Assembly: GCF_000699445.3 (NCBI RefSeq)
Contig: NC_067200.1
Span: forward strand, 4,356,950-4,420,949
Origin: Schistosoma haematobium
Lineage: Eukaryota; Platyhelminthes; Trematoda; Strigeidida; Schistosomatidae
Reading direction: 5' to 3'
Length of the DNA: 64,000 nt
Shown here: positions 24,201-38,374 of the stretch, in pieces
How the letters are laid out: every line of letters begins with the position of its first letter
Numbering within the stretch: the first letter of the stretch is position 1
The notes under the pieces: generated by a model
The model's database searches: none
The model's input: the letters and a program-made list of their open reading frames with translations, nothing else
Told to the model about the DNA's origin: nothing
Translations under genes and position numbers: made by a program

Positions 24201-27200
24201 AGCTAAGGGAAAAAAACACCTTCAAAATCACTCACTTGAGTTACAAATCCTTTCCACTATTAATTTTAAAGTTAAAAACACTTTGGTTTAAATGAACAAG
24301 TAAACTGGTAGGTGTAAATGGGCCGTTGCTTGTCCCTTGTAGTGCTGGCTACTATGTTAAGTCCATATACCTTATTCTAGCTTCTGGACAGGCACGTTTT
24401 CCATTCTTCTTGAGTAACGTTTTGACCTTGTTAATTATTCGCTTATCAATCCTGACTGTTTTTGTATGAGCGTTTGTGTGTACACTTATCATATTCATCA
24501 CATTTCTGTAACTTGTTTTTGTGCGATTATAAATACCGATTAACGTTCGATTAAATTGAGTTGGCTCAAACGCCATCTCCGCTGAGCGTCATTTCACTTC
24601 GTTCTCTTCTCTTAGCTTCATTCCCTGATTGCCTGTTGAAATCAATGAGTGCATGGTTTATACATATCCAAGATTCATTCTCCTATTTAACTTATTTAAT
24701 TCCGTTATTCATTAACGCGATTTAAGTCGATAATTTTATACAAGGATAACCGGAATGTATATTTTTACAACAATCGATCATACGATATAACTAAAGTCAG
24801 ATCCCGGGCCATTAAACTTTGCTTATAACTAGCATACGAGGACATATTTCAGTGTAGTTCTAGAAGAGTTGGTGGTGATCAATGTCATGCTTGTCTAGTC
24901 CTTATTAGTGCAGATCGAATGCTGTCGATCATGTTGCAATGTGACCACCAGTCTAGGTGACTCGACACTGCGAGCACTATGTATTGATATTTAGATGGTT
25001 AGTCACTGCTCGTATAGCTCAGTGGTAACGTCTCTGACTGTGAAGCTGGGTGACACGAGATCGAATCCGCCAGGGAGCACCAGTTCCCTCAAGATTACAG
25101 GTACACCTTGCTGACGAGTGCCAAGTAGCACGAAACCCGGGTCCAGGGTTTCCTGTTGACTACCTCCAACCACCATCTAGAAGATACAGGTGTTTATTAA
25201 CAGTTGTCTATACAAAATACTTCGGATCCGTTTGCCGGACACTATTAGCAACAATGAACTGTGGAAAAGAACAAACCAGATCCCAGAGGAGGAAGAAATC
25301 AGGAAGAAACTCTGGAAGTGGATAGGACACACATTGAGGAAAGCACCCAACTGCGTCACAAGACAAGCCCTCACATGGAATCCTCAAAGCCAAAAGAGGA
25401 GGAGTGGAAGACCAAAGAACACATTAAGCCGGGAAACGTAGATAGACATTAGAAAAATGAACAAGAATTGGATGGAACTAGAAAAGCAGGTCCAGGACAG
25501 AGTGGATTGGAGAATGCTGGTCGTTGGCCTATGCTCCACTGAGAGTAACAGGCGTAAGTAAGTATGTAGTATTAATAGAAATGACTATACTATCTAAAAA
25601 AGGGTTGTGGAATACGCAAGTGAATGAGCTCAGAATCAGTTATTGCCAAGCACTAAGGCTATCAAACGCAAACACCTCATTAGCTAAGCAAATAACCATA
25701 GATTTTAAAGCGTTGTATGGATATTATCAGAGGTTGAACCTTAGATTTTCTGAACCTATGAGTATTAGAAACTTCAATCTTCCTTTGTGTATACAGAAAC
25801 AATTTGTTCCAAACTACGATTAACCTTGATAATCTATTTTACGGCATGAGGTCTTATGACAATGTTTTATTGTTCCTGTATTATATAATCACTCTCTCTT
25901 CCATTTCCAATTAACACCTTGTTTTGCCTGGCAATCTGGTCCAAGCTTTTTCATGGAAATATATCTCCTTGGATATATTCCCTTGAAAAAGCTTGGACCA
26001 GATTGCCAGGCGAAACGTTGGATTTACTTCAAATTCTTTCACTGAGGTTTCACAAATACATTCTTTCTCATTGATGTCTCACATCAACTAGGCGCCCAAA
26101 TACTATGAAACTATTCAATCAAATTTAGACGAAAGTTCTTATTTATTACAACACCTTTTGTTTATTTCATTTTCTGTTTTTAATTAATTGACATACATTA
26201 GTTTTCATACATAAACATCTTGACAAGATTAATGTAATCGTTTGTTTAAGGAGTTGGGAGATATGTGGCATTGAATCGATCGGTTTCGCTCAGATCTATT
26301 TACTCTTTGTCTTACCTTAGATGTTGAGTTTCAAAATTATCTTATACATTTTGTTTCACTAATTCATTATTCCTTCTCGAATCGTACTTTTAGTCTGATG
26401 GTTTTTATTAACATTAACACTGTTACCATTTCTGCAACCCTGAAATTTGTCTCATTAGTTTTGTCTGTTTGTGCTTATACACATAGTTCCCTTTATCATT
26501 TTGTCTGTGCTTATTTGGTATGGTGAATTGGTTTAAAGCACGCATGGGCCAGATTCTTCGCTGCTTATGATCGAAACATTCAGAACAAGATAAACATCAC
26601 GCTTATTATAATTTATTATTCACTCACAATGAATATCTCAGTCATTTGAAAGATGTTTCATGACCTAAATAGATAAGTGGTGACGACACTGACTACAACA
26701 CTGGTTAATATTGATTTGGATATCAAGTTAACATCATTCCATCCAAGTAATATTGATAAGTCTTGTCGATTGAACGCTATATTCGTCTCCTAAGCTATTC
26801 TGTAACCCCCAAACTAGGACTAGACAGCGACCTGAACACGAGAGAGAAGACTCAAAGTATGCGAGAAGTAGTTCACTCCAAGGTTCATTTTAATACAGAA
26901 AATACAGGGTTTTTATAATATTTTAAATGTCCTTGGGCTGCTAGAAGATTCTGCAATGCCACTAAACACAGTAGCAGTGTAGCAGCCAACCAATCAGAGC
27001 CTCTGCATGAGACGATTCGCTTCCTTGATATTTTTGGCAAAAACTCCAAATGAACGCTGATTGGAGGAAACGCTTCTTAGTATTTCCTGATCCTTGCTTG
27101 TCTTTTGCAAGCAGTTTTCTGGATCACCCCAACAAATATAGTCTTTATGATAACAAGAGCTAAAGTGACCGTCTTGTCTTCTTTCGATACTCTCATAATA

Positions 27201-30200
27201 TTGACATCGGGACTAGAAATCGATTATAACGCTTAAAACGCCAGGTGGATTATCTCTTGAGCTACTGAGTCATCTTGTTGTCAATAGTTCCCAATATCAT
27301 CACATCCACATATCATCCTATAACTTTTCACTGATTCATTTTCTCTTTATTTCATTAATGTATTTTAGGCATATGGAATCGTATGGAAAGCGATCAATCG
27401 AAAGACAAAAGAAGTTGTTGCTCTGAAAAAAAATTTCGATGCATTTCGTAATCAAACAGATGCTCAAGTTAGTGAAATACGACTATTATTTTTATATATT
27501 TTAAACAATATTTCATTTTAAGCAAAAATGGATAGTGACTAGCAATGGAATTCAAGATGCGCGTTTTGCCATATTTGCCACTCTTTACCTGGATGTGCTT
27601 GCATTCTAGAGTTGATGTTCACTCCGGGACTCGAACTCTGGAATGAAGGACCATCCAGCTGACGAGTTCCAATTAGGACGAAACACGAGTCCTAGATTCC
27701 ACTGTTAGCCACTGTCCATCTTTTCTTATAATGTTTATGATCTAAGGCAATATCGAGGCAATCCGAACAGGATGTACATATGCCAATAAGAGACTGACAC
27801 TTGCAATCCTAAACATCTGTAATAATCACAATCAGCTATTTTATTATTTGTATACTAACTATAATTTAGACACCCAATCCATTATGTAAATTCATGTGTG
27901 AATCTGATTGAGCTGAACGCGTATATGTACATCAATCTCTAATCTATTCTTCCATTCGTTGTAATGCACAGACAATCAATAATTTATCCACAATTGATTA
28001 AAACTCATTAATATATGTGGATTTTTAACACACACACACACACACTCTCTCTCTCACTTGTTTCCTTATGTGTTTGTTATCAGCACTCTTGCGGATTTTA
28101 CTAATCTTTACCAATAAACTGTCTCTATAATTAGTGTTGAGGCTTTTGAATAATCTCGAGTAAATCCATAATTCAACTAAGAGATTTAGCCTGTGTTAAA
28201 GATTCAGTTAACGGGATACTATGTATTGGAGTCAGATAAAGAAAAAATTAACCATTACACAACAATGGTAAGATTTAAACATACAATACAAAATAGATTT
28301 ACTATATCGTTTTGTCTTTTTTTGTTTGTTTGTTTCATTCTCCTCTTCTATATTTTTTCCTCTCTTTCCTTCACTTTCATAGAGAACATTTCGTGAAATT
28401 GCATTTTTACAAGCGTTTGGTAATCATCCAAATATTATTGGTTTATACAATGTAATACGAGCTGAATGTGACAAGGATATCTACTTAGTATTTGAATACA
28501 TGGGTAAAAAATGAATTTATTGATTGAACATATAGATTTTCATAGTTGAAATCATGAGTCAATTAAACTTAGACCATCATAGAAAACCTGAAAGCACTGG
28601 ATGGCCTTTTCGTCCTATTGTGGGACTCCTCGGCAGTAAGCATCCACGATTCCGACTCACGAGATTAAAACCTAGGATCTATTGGTCTCGTGCGCGAACG
28701 CCTAACCTCTAAACCACAATGGGGTTAATGTCTAACTTTAACTAATCCACGTTACTGAATGACACATCCACCAATAGATCCTGGGTTCAAATCTCGCGAG
28801 ACGAGATCGTGAATACGAACTGATGAAGTCCCATAATAGGACGAAACAGCCGTCCAGCGCTTACAGGTTTTCCATGATGGTCTGGCTTCAATTGACTAAT
28901 GATCTCAACTATTAAAATTACTATAATATCCATAAAACCCCTTCTGATATAAATTTTCTCTTTTATAATTCAATTTAATAGAGACAGATTTACATAATGT
29001 AATTCGTAAAGGGAACATTTTGAAAGATATACACAAACAGTATATTATGTATCAATTATTTAAAGCAACTGCATATTTACATTCTGGGGAAGTGATTCAT
29101 CGAGATTTAAAGGTGAGTTTAATCAAAAAAAAATTTAAAATAAACTTCTGTTATTTTTTATACATATTACAAAACTTCGTGAGGGAATTCTCGGAGTTCT
29201 ACTGAGAGGCCATGACCAGTGTAGCTAGTCCGTGTCGGGAAGAGACAGGTATCTGCCTCAGTGTAATGGAAGATGGTCGCGCGATTTCACGTTCTCACCC
29301 GAGACTGAAGGCCCCGGGTTCGAATTCGGCGAGCAGGCTCGTGGATGCGCACTGCTGAGGAGTTCCACAATGGGACAAAACTTTCGTCCAGTGCTTTCAG
29401 GTTTTCTATGATGTTCTAACATCAATCTATTCATGATGTCAATCAAAAACCTTATAATCTTCACAATCCTATTACTGAGAAAGGAATAAGTTTTATTTGA
29501 GTTCGTTTTAATTTGTCATTTATATTTATTAGCGATTAGTTTCATTTTGTAATGATTGACATTGAATGGTTATTGTGAAATAACACGAATTAATTGAAGT
29601 TAGAAATATTGCTGTTCAATACTTTGAGGTTAGACGTGATGACTTAAAGTTTTGGATTCGATTCCTGATGAGGTCGTAAGTGTGCTTAGGTGGAAAGAAA
29701 TGGCTGTTCATTGATTCTCACTTTTAAATGGTTGTCAAATGGGATCAATCTGTAACGAATATGAACCTTATAGATAAGGATTTATTTTGAAGGAGAAGGA
29801 TATCACGCTTGGGTAATCAGCATTAACGAGTAAACAATAGATAGATATTTTGATTTCAAATTTAAGACTGTTTAATTTCATTAGGAATGTAAGTTAATCT
29901 GGATTTTTAGTACGAGTTTATAGAGATTATTAAATTTCACTGAAAACCTAAACCGATCTAATTTAAACCAACAGTGAGTACCTAGAAGCACTGGACGGCT
30001 TTTTCGTTCTGATATGAGCATCACACATCACTATCGCCAATGAGGGACTTGAACCAAGGACCTTCGGTCCCACGCATGAAACTCCAATCTTTGGAGAGAG
30101 AATGTGTGTGTGTGTGCGTGTGTGCGATAGACTTTCATTTTATTTTCAACCAATAAATGTATCGAATGATATAGGTTTACATTAAAAATTACCGGATCGT

Positions 30201-33200
30201 TGTTGCTACCTTGATGTGGTTGTCAGGCTTGACTATCGTGGTGAACCAACCAAGCTATACTGGCTGGAACAACCGTTCCTCAAGGTCCTACCGTGTCAGA
30301 CAGGTCGGTTGAAGAGCGTTAAGACTAAAAGCAACAAACCCAAGGTCTGAAGGGAAAGTCGTACTGCTGACTGTAAAGAGGTGTGAAAGCAGTAAGGTGT
30401 TTTCTCCAGACAACCAGCATGACAGCGACGTTGACTTCCCACAAGGTGGAGTGGGGTTAGAAAAGGTCGACTCTAAAAATGCACACCTCACCTTATCCCA
30501 CGGATATCCGTCTTCGGTGGTAAGGTCCCAACAAGCACGGAGCTAACACAAAAATTACTCATAAAAAGGTCGTGTGTGACCGACTTCAAGCAGTTGTCAC
30601 TTGGGCACTGCGGTCGCGCTCTCAGGTCACTAAGATCACCTCTAATCCAAATTCCTTTTCAGGTACCTCTAGAAGAACCTTTCTACGGTATGAGCGACCG
30701 GAAAGTTATAACCGCCCTCGTACCTCTAACAGCACTCAAGACCACTGCATTCATAGTCAACTGACTGACTGAAAAATATTAAAAATGAAAAAAAAATATG
30801 CAGTTCCTTATTTATAGGAAATATTTGGGTTAGTACCTTACTGGCAATTCATTTTGAAGTCAATTAGATTGGAGGATTATGTTATTGACTAGGTTGTTGA
30901 TTAGCTCACCATTTTTAGTGACCCTTTATCTGACTCCAAATAATTCGTTTGATGATTGAATGAGTGTTATTGAAATATAAATATCGTCAATCCTCGTATC
31001 GACTTAAATTGCGTTAAGTCAAATACAATCCAGACAAATGATCGATGAGAAACGAAGTGAAGAGAGTGAAGTGAGATGTTGCGCAGTGAAGAAGGCACGT
31101 GAGCCAATTTAATCAAGCGTTAATCGATATTTATAGTCAGAACAAAAATAAGCTACAGGCATTTAATGAATAGGATAAGAAGTGTACACACAAACGCTCG
31201 TATAAAAACACCCAAGATTGACATGGTCAAAATGTGACTAAACAAGAATGGATAAACTGACCTGTCAAGAAGCTAGAATAAGTTGTGTGGCTTTAACATA
31301 TTAACAGACAATGTAAGGTTGACCACTTATTTCAGTTTTAATCTGGTTGTCTTCAAAGATAGATGAAGGATTTTTGCAAGAAATACGAATTATCCTGAGA
31401 GAAGCTGTTATGGTTTTATGTCCGGCTTTTAACACGTGATTTATCTACTAATCAAAATACGAGTTATACAAATCTTCGCACTATGCCAAACCAATGACGT
31501 TCGACCGGTATGAGCAGCCTAGCATCCTTATTGGTCCTATGTCCGCCTAGCCCGTCCACTTGAGTCCAGAATACCAATACCAGCTTCCAATATGAGAATC
31601 GACTCGAATCATTTATTTCAGACATACTCGGTTTATATATCAACCAAACAGACGGCAACGCACCATAAAATAGAAAATAACATTTGTACAATATTTGGCC
31701 AAATGTAGCTGTGAACGTAGGAGGCAGTAGTCAATAGACTGAACATAACTTGAGAACAGTAAATCGCATAATAATAATCTATAGGTCAAAATAAAGCTTA
31801 TAATAAGAGGAATATAAATATACATAATCTAATTGTTGAATAGTTATACAATAAGAATATTAGTCCATTATTAGTCGGAAGTTACCCGTAATTTAATCAT
31901 CGCTTGGATATAACAGAAACATCATTGTAGAACACATTTATATTATGCCTTTAAATTTGAATTGGGTTCAACAAGACAAAAAATAGAGTACATTGCTGCA
32001 AATCATCAAAGAACCGTAAAACATTAACTCAAATGGTTTATTTCTAAATAGATTCCATTCATGTTCTATATTCACAATGAACCATTCTTCAATCACTTTT
32101 CTTACAATAATCATAACTAATGTATATTTTACCTGTTTCTATTATTACATCTATTACAGCCATCAAATGTTCTACTGGATTCTGATTGTTTAGTAAAATT
32201 ATGTGATTTTGGTTTAGCACGTTCATTAAAAGGTCGAAATATGAAATATGATAATGGTAATGGTAAAATCAATTGTAAAACATTACTACCTGCATTAACT
32301 GAATATGTAGCAACACGTTGGTATCGTGCACCAGAAATTCTATTAGCATGTCATGATTATACAAAAGGTGTTGATATATGGAGTTTAGGTTGTATATTAG
32401 GTGAAATGTTAATTGGTACACCATTATTTCCTGGTACATCAACATTAGATCAAATTGGACGTATTATGGCTGGATTACCAAAATTAAGTAGAGAAGGTAA
32501 AGAGTTTTATATTGAACAATTAATTATTGATTAATAGTTCTATTCACGTTTTAATCTAGAATATGTTTCATTGTAGCTCAGTAAAATTAGAAGAAACCTT
32601 ATCTTTATTTAAAAACCGTATAACTGACTACTAATGTATATAGATTATAACCATTCCTTGACAGTTGTTACTAACACCTGTTACTCCTCGTGGAGGAGAA
32701 TAGGCCACCCATCAGCACTCTACATCCAACCTTGTCCTGGACAATCGTTTTCAGCTCTTTCCAGTTGTTATTCATTCTTTTCATATCTGCTTCTACTTCT
32801 CGACGCTATGTGTTCTTTGGCCTTCCTCTTTTCCGTTTCCATTCAGGATTCCAAGTTAGGGCGTAATGTATGTCCTATCCATTTCCATCGTCTTTTCCTA
32901 ATTTCTACTTCAGCTGGAAGCTGGTTTGTTCTTTCCAACAGTAGGCTGTTATTAACGGTATCCGGCGAATGAATGTTGAGTATGCTGCATACATAACTAT
33001 TTATAAATACTTGTACCTTCTTGATGATGGTTGTAGTAGCCTTCCAAGTTTCAGCTGCATACAGTAGAACTGTCTTGACATTCGTATTGAAGATTGTGAC
33101 TTTGATATTGATTGAAAGTTGTGTTGAGTTGCATTTGCTTTTCAATTATCGGAATGCTGCTTTTGCTTTTCCAATCCTTACCTTTACGTCTGCATTCGAC

Positions 33201-33334
33201 TCTCCTTGTTCATCGATCATTCTTCCCATCTTTCAGAGTTTCGCCAGCAACTGTGATTGGGTTGGTGTTCTCCGTGTTGTACTTGAGGACCTTGGTTTTC
33301 ACCTTGTGTATGTTTAGGCCTAGCTACTAATCTA

Positions 33335-33375
<41 letters not shown>

Positions 33376-36300
33376 TGACGAACTGTATAAAATTATTGTA
33401 ATCAATTATAACGTGATGCTTCTACATATCCATAGATTTGGACAACTCTTTCTTATAATTTAGCTTATGACTATTTTTTGAAATCAGAACTCATTTGGTC
33501 TGTAGCTAGCCTGGTATCCTTTCGTTTAGACTATACGGACCGCCAAATATGCTGTAATGTATGCATACTATATACCAATAACACTTCACTCAACATAGAT
33601 ATATCTTTGGATTATACTTTTGAGAATAAGATCATTAGAACAAATATTCATAAATATCAAAATATTAGCGTTTTTATGTTGTTTAATAGAAAAGTAGTCG
33701 TAAACACATACATTTAAATTTACTCAGAAATGATGTATCATTGACGTGTTTCGATACAACAGTTTATATCCATCTGACTTTACAGCGATTGTTAAGACTC
33801 TGGTTTTGATCTCATATGAGGTTGAAATGAGGTGCACTACTTATTCAAACTACCATGGTTAAATGAATCAGTTGTTCCATACTCCTTGAATTTTAGTGAA
33901 TTGTAGTCTTGTTAGTGTTTAAATCCCGAAACGCCCTTAGCAAAATCACCAGTGATAACCTGGGAGTGCCGGAACACTTCTTTTTCCCAGCGTGGAACTG
34001 TTCAGCAGTTTATATCTTCGACTCCACAACCAAAGATTGAACTTAGGACTTTCAGTCTCACGCTCGAATGCTTAAACTCTACACTACTTAGCCGGTATCC
34101 GTTAGTGTTGCCTTACGCCAATCAGTCGACGATATTGGACGACTTTCATCGATTGTTTGCAGTGGATAACTGTCTCACACTCCACATGGATTGAACTGTA
34201 CTAACAATTGAATCATTATCTGTTGTTGCTTTTTGATGAAAAGCAATAGGAATCTTTACTACCAGAGAGGATCTGTTATAGTTTCAGATCGTGAATTGAC
34301 CCAAAGAACATAATATACTAATTCTAATGAAGACATCGTAATTAAGTACATTGAGGAAGTTGAATTGTTCAGAAAAAAGATCATAAGATTGTAAACAAGA
34401 AGTGTTTCCCATGTATTATCAATAGAAATGTGAAAGGAAATGTCTAATTACTTTTTTTTAGCTTTAATCATAACATCAAAAATGTCATTTTTTGAAAATC
34501 ACCATAAAAATTCTACCATTACTTATGTTACCAAGATGTATGATTAGTCGGGATGAATAGAGTATATGGGCAAGTGTAAAACATATAAAGACCTCCGGAA
34601 ATTGAAATAGCATCACGATGGAATTATGCAATAATGTTATTTAACAAGCTGTATTTCACCAGGTTATAACAATCGGATTCTTTTTGTTATGTGGTTAAGG
34701 GTACACTATATTGATTCAGATAAAAAAAAAATGATGTAGAATAATAAGTAGTATGTAGATTAGTGTACGAATAAGATGTTTGACTATCTTAGTAATTAAA
34801 TAAATAAGTATGGATTATAGCTAGTAATGGAATTCAGGACACACTTTTCGTCCTACTTCGAACTAGTCATATGGATATACCTAGGACTCTAAGACTCAAA
34901 CCTAGTACCGTTCCTTTCAAATATCATCGACTATCAGCACTCAGCAGATAGGTGGATAACGCGTTAGAATTTAAAGCGGATGGTACTGGGTTCGAGTCCC
35001 AGAGCAAACATCAACTCGGTCATTCAGGTGTATCCAACCAACGAGTTCAAATAGGACTACAAGTGAGTCGTGAATTCCACTGATGGTCACCATCTATCTT
35101 TGCTTATAAAGCTTGTGAATTTAGGTAATATCGAGATCTTCCAAAAAGGATTCACATATGCAATAAGAGACTGATCAATGGCAGTCCTAAACATCAATAT
35201 GAAGATTGAAGAAAACAATACGAAGTGGATATAAAATCTCATTGTATAAAACATTTTGATCAGTGAAAACTAATCAGTAATGTGTATTCATATCATCTAC
35301 TATAATTAAATAACCAATCAGACACAAGGTCATCATTTTGATATCAGTAGAACATTCTAGAAAATAATATAATGTATGCTACTGATATCAATAGATATTA
35401 GTAGTATGTATCATCAATCGAACGTGAAATGGCTGATGGGAGAATGTTAAGAAGATCGAAGAGAAGAGAACAGTAACAGAGAGTGATTAGTGTGAAAATG
35501 AAGGAACAATTAAGTCTGAGACATTTGATTGATACATTTCGAATAAAATATCTCAGATTTTACTAAGAGATTCTGTAATTTTGTATTCAAATCCATTTGA
35601 TTGTCCCCTACTTGTATATTCTCGTTCACTACAATAAGGTATCATTAACTTTCTTATCATAATATGAAGACATAAAAGCATAACCTTAAAATAAGAGAAT
35701 ATACTAAGAAACAACAACAACATCTAGAAGATCATGCTGTGAAATGATCATCAGATCGAATTATTTACTAATAAATCTCTTTAGCATATTACTCTCAACT
35801 CTTGAATAGGCTATAAATATCTATATATGAATGAATACACAATAATAACTCTCCTCTCTCTCTCTCTCTCTCTTCATTGTAATCATACTGCTACCCTATC
35901 GTGTTGAACTTGAATTGAACTCAATCAAATGTGTACTCGAACTGTTTAGATCACAGTATGAAATCGGTTCATTAGATCAGCTGAAAAACAAAAACTAGCT
36001 AATATTCCATGGAAATTTGATTTCTTTTTTTTCTCTTTTTTTGTAAGTCATTTGTACTAAAACGAATAGATTATTTTAGTTGTATGCCTATTAAATAGTT
36101 AATTATTAAGTCAAGTAGTAGTTAAGTAGTTAGTTGAAGAAAAGATTAGATTTGTAAAGTAAGTAGTTACCGATTAGTTCAAGGTTACTTATAGTCCAAA
36201 TGAATAACTATGCTTCAATCTGTCAAGAAAACAGATTCTTTTAAATAGGGGATTAACTGTGGCAAAATTATATGGAATATAGTAGTAGTACTAGTACTAG

Positions 36301-36680
36301 TAATAGTTGTAGTAGTAGTAATAGTAGTACTAGTAGTAGTAATAGTAGTAATCGTAGTAGTAGTAGTAGTAGTAATAATAATAATAGTAGTAGTAGTAGT
36401 AATAGTAGTAATAATAATAATAGTAGTAGTAGTAGTAATAGTAGTAATAATAATAGTAGTAGTAGTAGTAATAGTAGTAATAATAATAGTAGTAGTAGTA
36501 GTAATAGTAGTAGTGGTAGTAGTAGTAGTAGTAGTAGTAGTAATAATAATAATAGTAGTAGTAGTAATAGTAGTAATAATAATAATAATAGTAGTAGTAA
36601 TAGTAGTAATAATAATAATAGTAGTAGTAGTAGTAATATTAGTAATACTAGTAGTAGTAGTAGTAGTAATAGTAGTAGTG

Positions 36681-36725
<45 letters not shown>

Positions 36726-37109
36726 ATATCGTATCCAATTCTTCATTGAACCATTGTTTCACCAATTCACACTCTTTGAAATGTATACTAATCTTAACTT
36801 ATGCATCTGAATCTTAAAAAGAGATTTTGAGTGTCAAGATGAAGAGTTTGTAGCCTAGGGAAGTATATATATAACATGTGCTTATCTTTAAATATCATCC
36901 GAAGATCAAGTGGTAGATGAGAAGTTACAAACAAGACGTGCTATTGGAAGAAGTTGATTAAGTTTCTAGTCGTGATTTCAAGATGTATGCTCTTGTTTTG
37001 GTCAAAAGAAACAATGTATTTACTTAATGGTTCCTTTACTTCAATAAGAACCTTATTGTTATCTCACAAACTTTCCACTCACATTGCTGGTTGAGAAAGT
37101 GTTTACAAA

Positions 37110-37166
<57 letters not shown>

Positions 37167-38311
37167 TAAGGCCTTGTGGATCGCACCAAAACGATTCTTA
37201 TTAATTTAATAGTCTAGATTATTTTTTTATATTAAATGTTAAATTGAACTATTAATTATAATTAGATGATCAAAAAAACGAATTCATATTTTCAGCGTAG
37301 GGTTGTGGAGGCTATTAAGCTTTTGATTGAGATCGTTAACTGATTGATGTTAGACCAGCACTTAAAATCTAGAAGCACTAGACAGTCGTTTCGTCCCGCT
37401 GTGAGACTCCTCAGTAGTGCTCAACTACGATTCTGCTCGCGGGATTCGAACCCAGGGCCTTCGGACTCGTGCGTGAACGCTTAACCTTTTGACCACTGAT
37501 CCGCTCGAGGGATCGTGGATGCGCATTGCTGAGCAGTTTCACAATAGAACGAAACGGCCATCCAGTGCTTGTGGGTTTCCAATGTTGGTCTCACATCAAT
37601 CGGTTCATGATCTCAATCAAAGAATTTATATTTAATTTATCTAGTTACAACTTCATTCGTATTCAATAACTATTCACAAACTCTTATCATTTTTTAGACA
37701 TGGAAAGTATTAGAAGTCCATATAGTATTTCAATTTTGGAAAAAACCCATATCAAGTAAGTGATATATTTTAAAAGTAGTAATTAATATCCGTTGAGTTG
37801 TATCAATGAGTGAGTAAAACGATGAATGAGTTATGATTTATGGGCTTGAAACTTTAATCTACTAACAGTTACATGTGTGTTACTTACTTGTTTACTTACT
37901 TACTGACTTACTCTTGTTACTCTTCGTGGAACATAAGTCACTGATCATGATTCTTTGACCCATTCTATTCTGAGATCTCTATTACAGAAAAACAATCATT
38001 CATATGTATTTACAACATATCTATTAGTAGTATAATGAAACTTTGTGGAAAAGTGTTAACAAAAAGTAACATGTAAAGAGAGCACTGTGAAATCAGTCAT
38101 CATTTTCACAGTTTTTATTACTAGACCATCGTTTAGCATGAGTAAGTTTATGAAGTAACATTTGTCAGTCAGTAGTCTCAATGAGTTTCTTTAGTTTAGT
38201 TATAGTTATTGACCAATTATATTTTGAAAATTTAATTCTGTCTTAATTAGTTATTAGCCTCGTTATGGATGTACTCGTATCGTTGAACATTCTTCATCTT
38301 ACTACGGTTTC

Positions 38312-38374
<63 letters not shown>

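Noticed and set aside
32497..32534. Reading through exon 5 to a stop as a truncated kinase
   Set aside because: The GTAAAG donor at 32497 joins exon 6 in phase and restores the conserved SRED..SILEK region; read-through gives only 11 residues and a stop. A truncated isoform cannot be excluded.
36268..36817. Long Ser/Asn, Val/Ile and poly-Leu open frames on both strands
   Set aside because: All are translations of the TAG/TAA trinucleotide repeat, with no splice context or coding composition.
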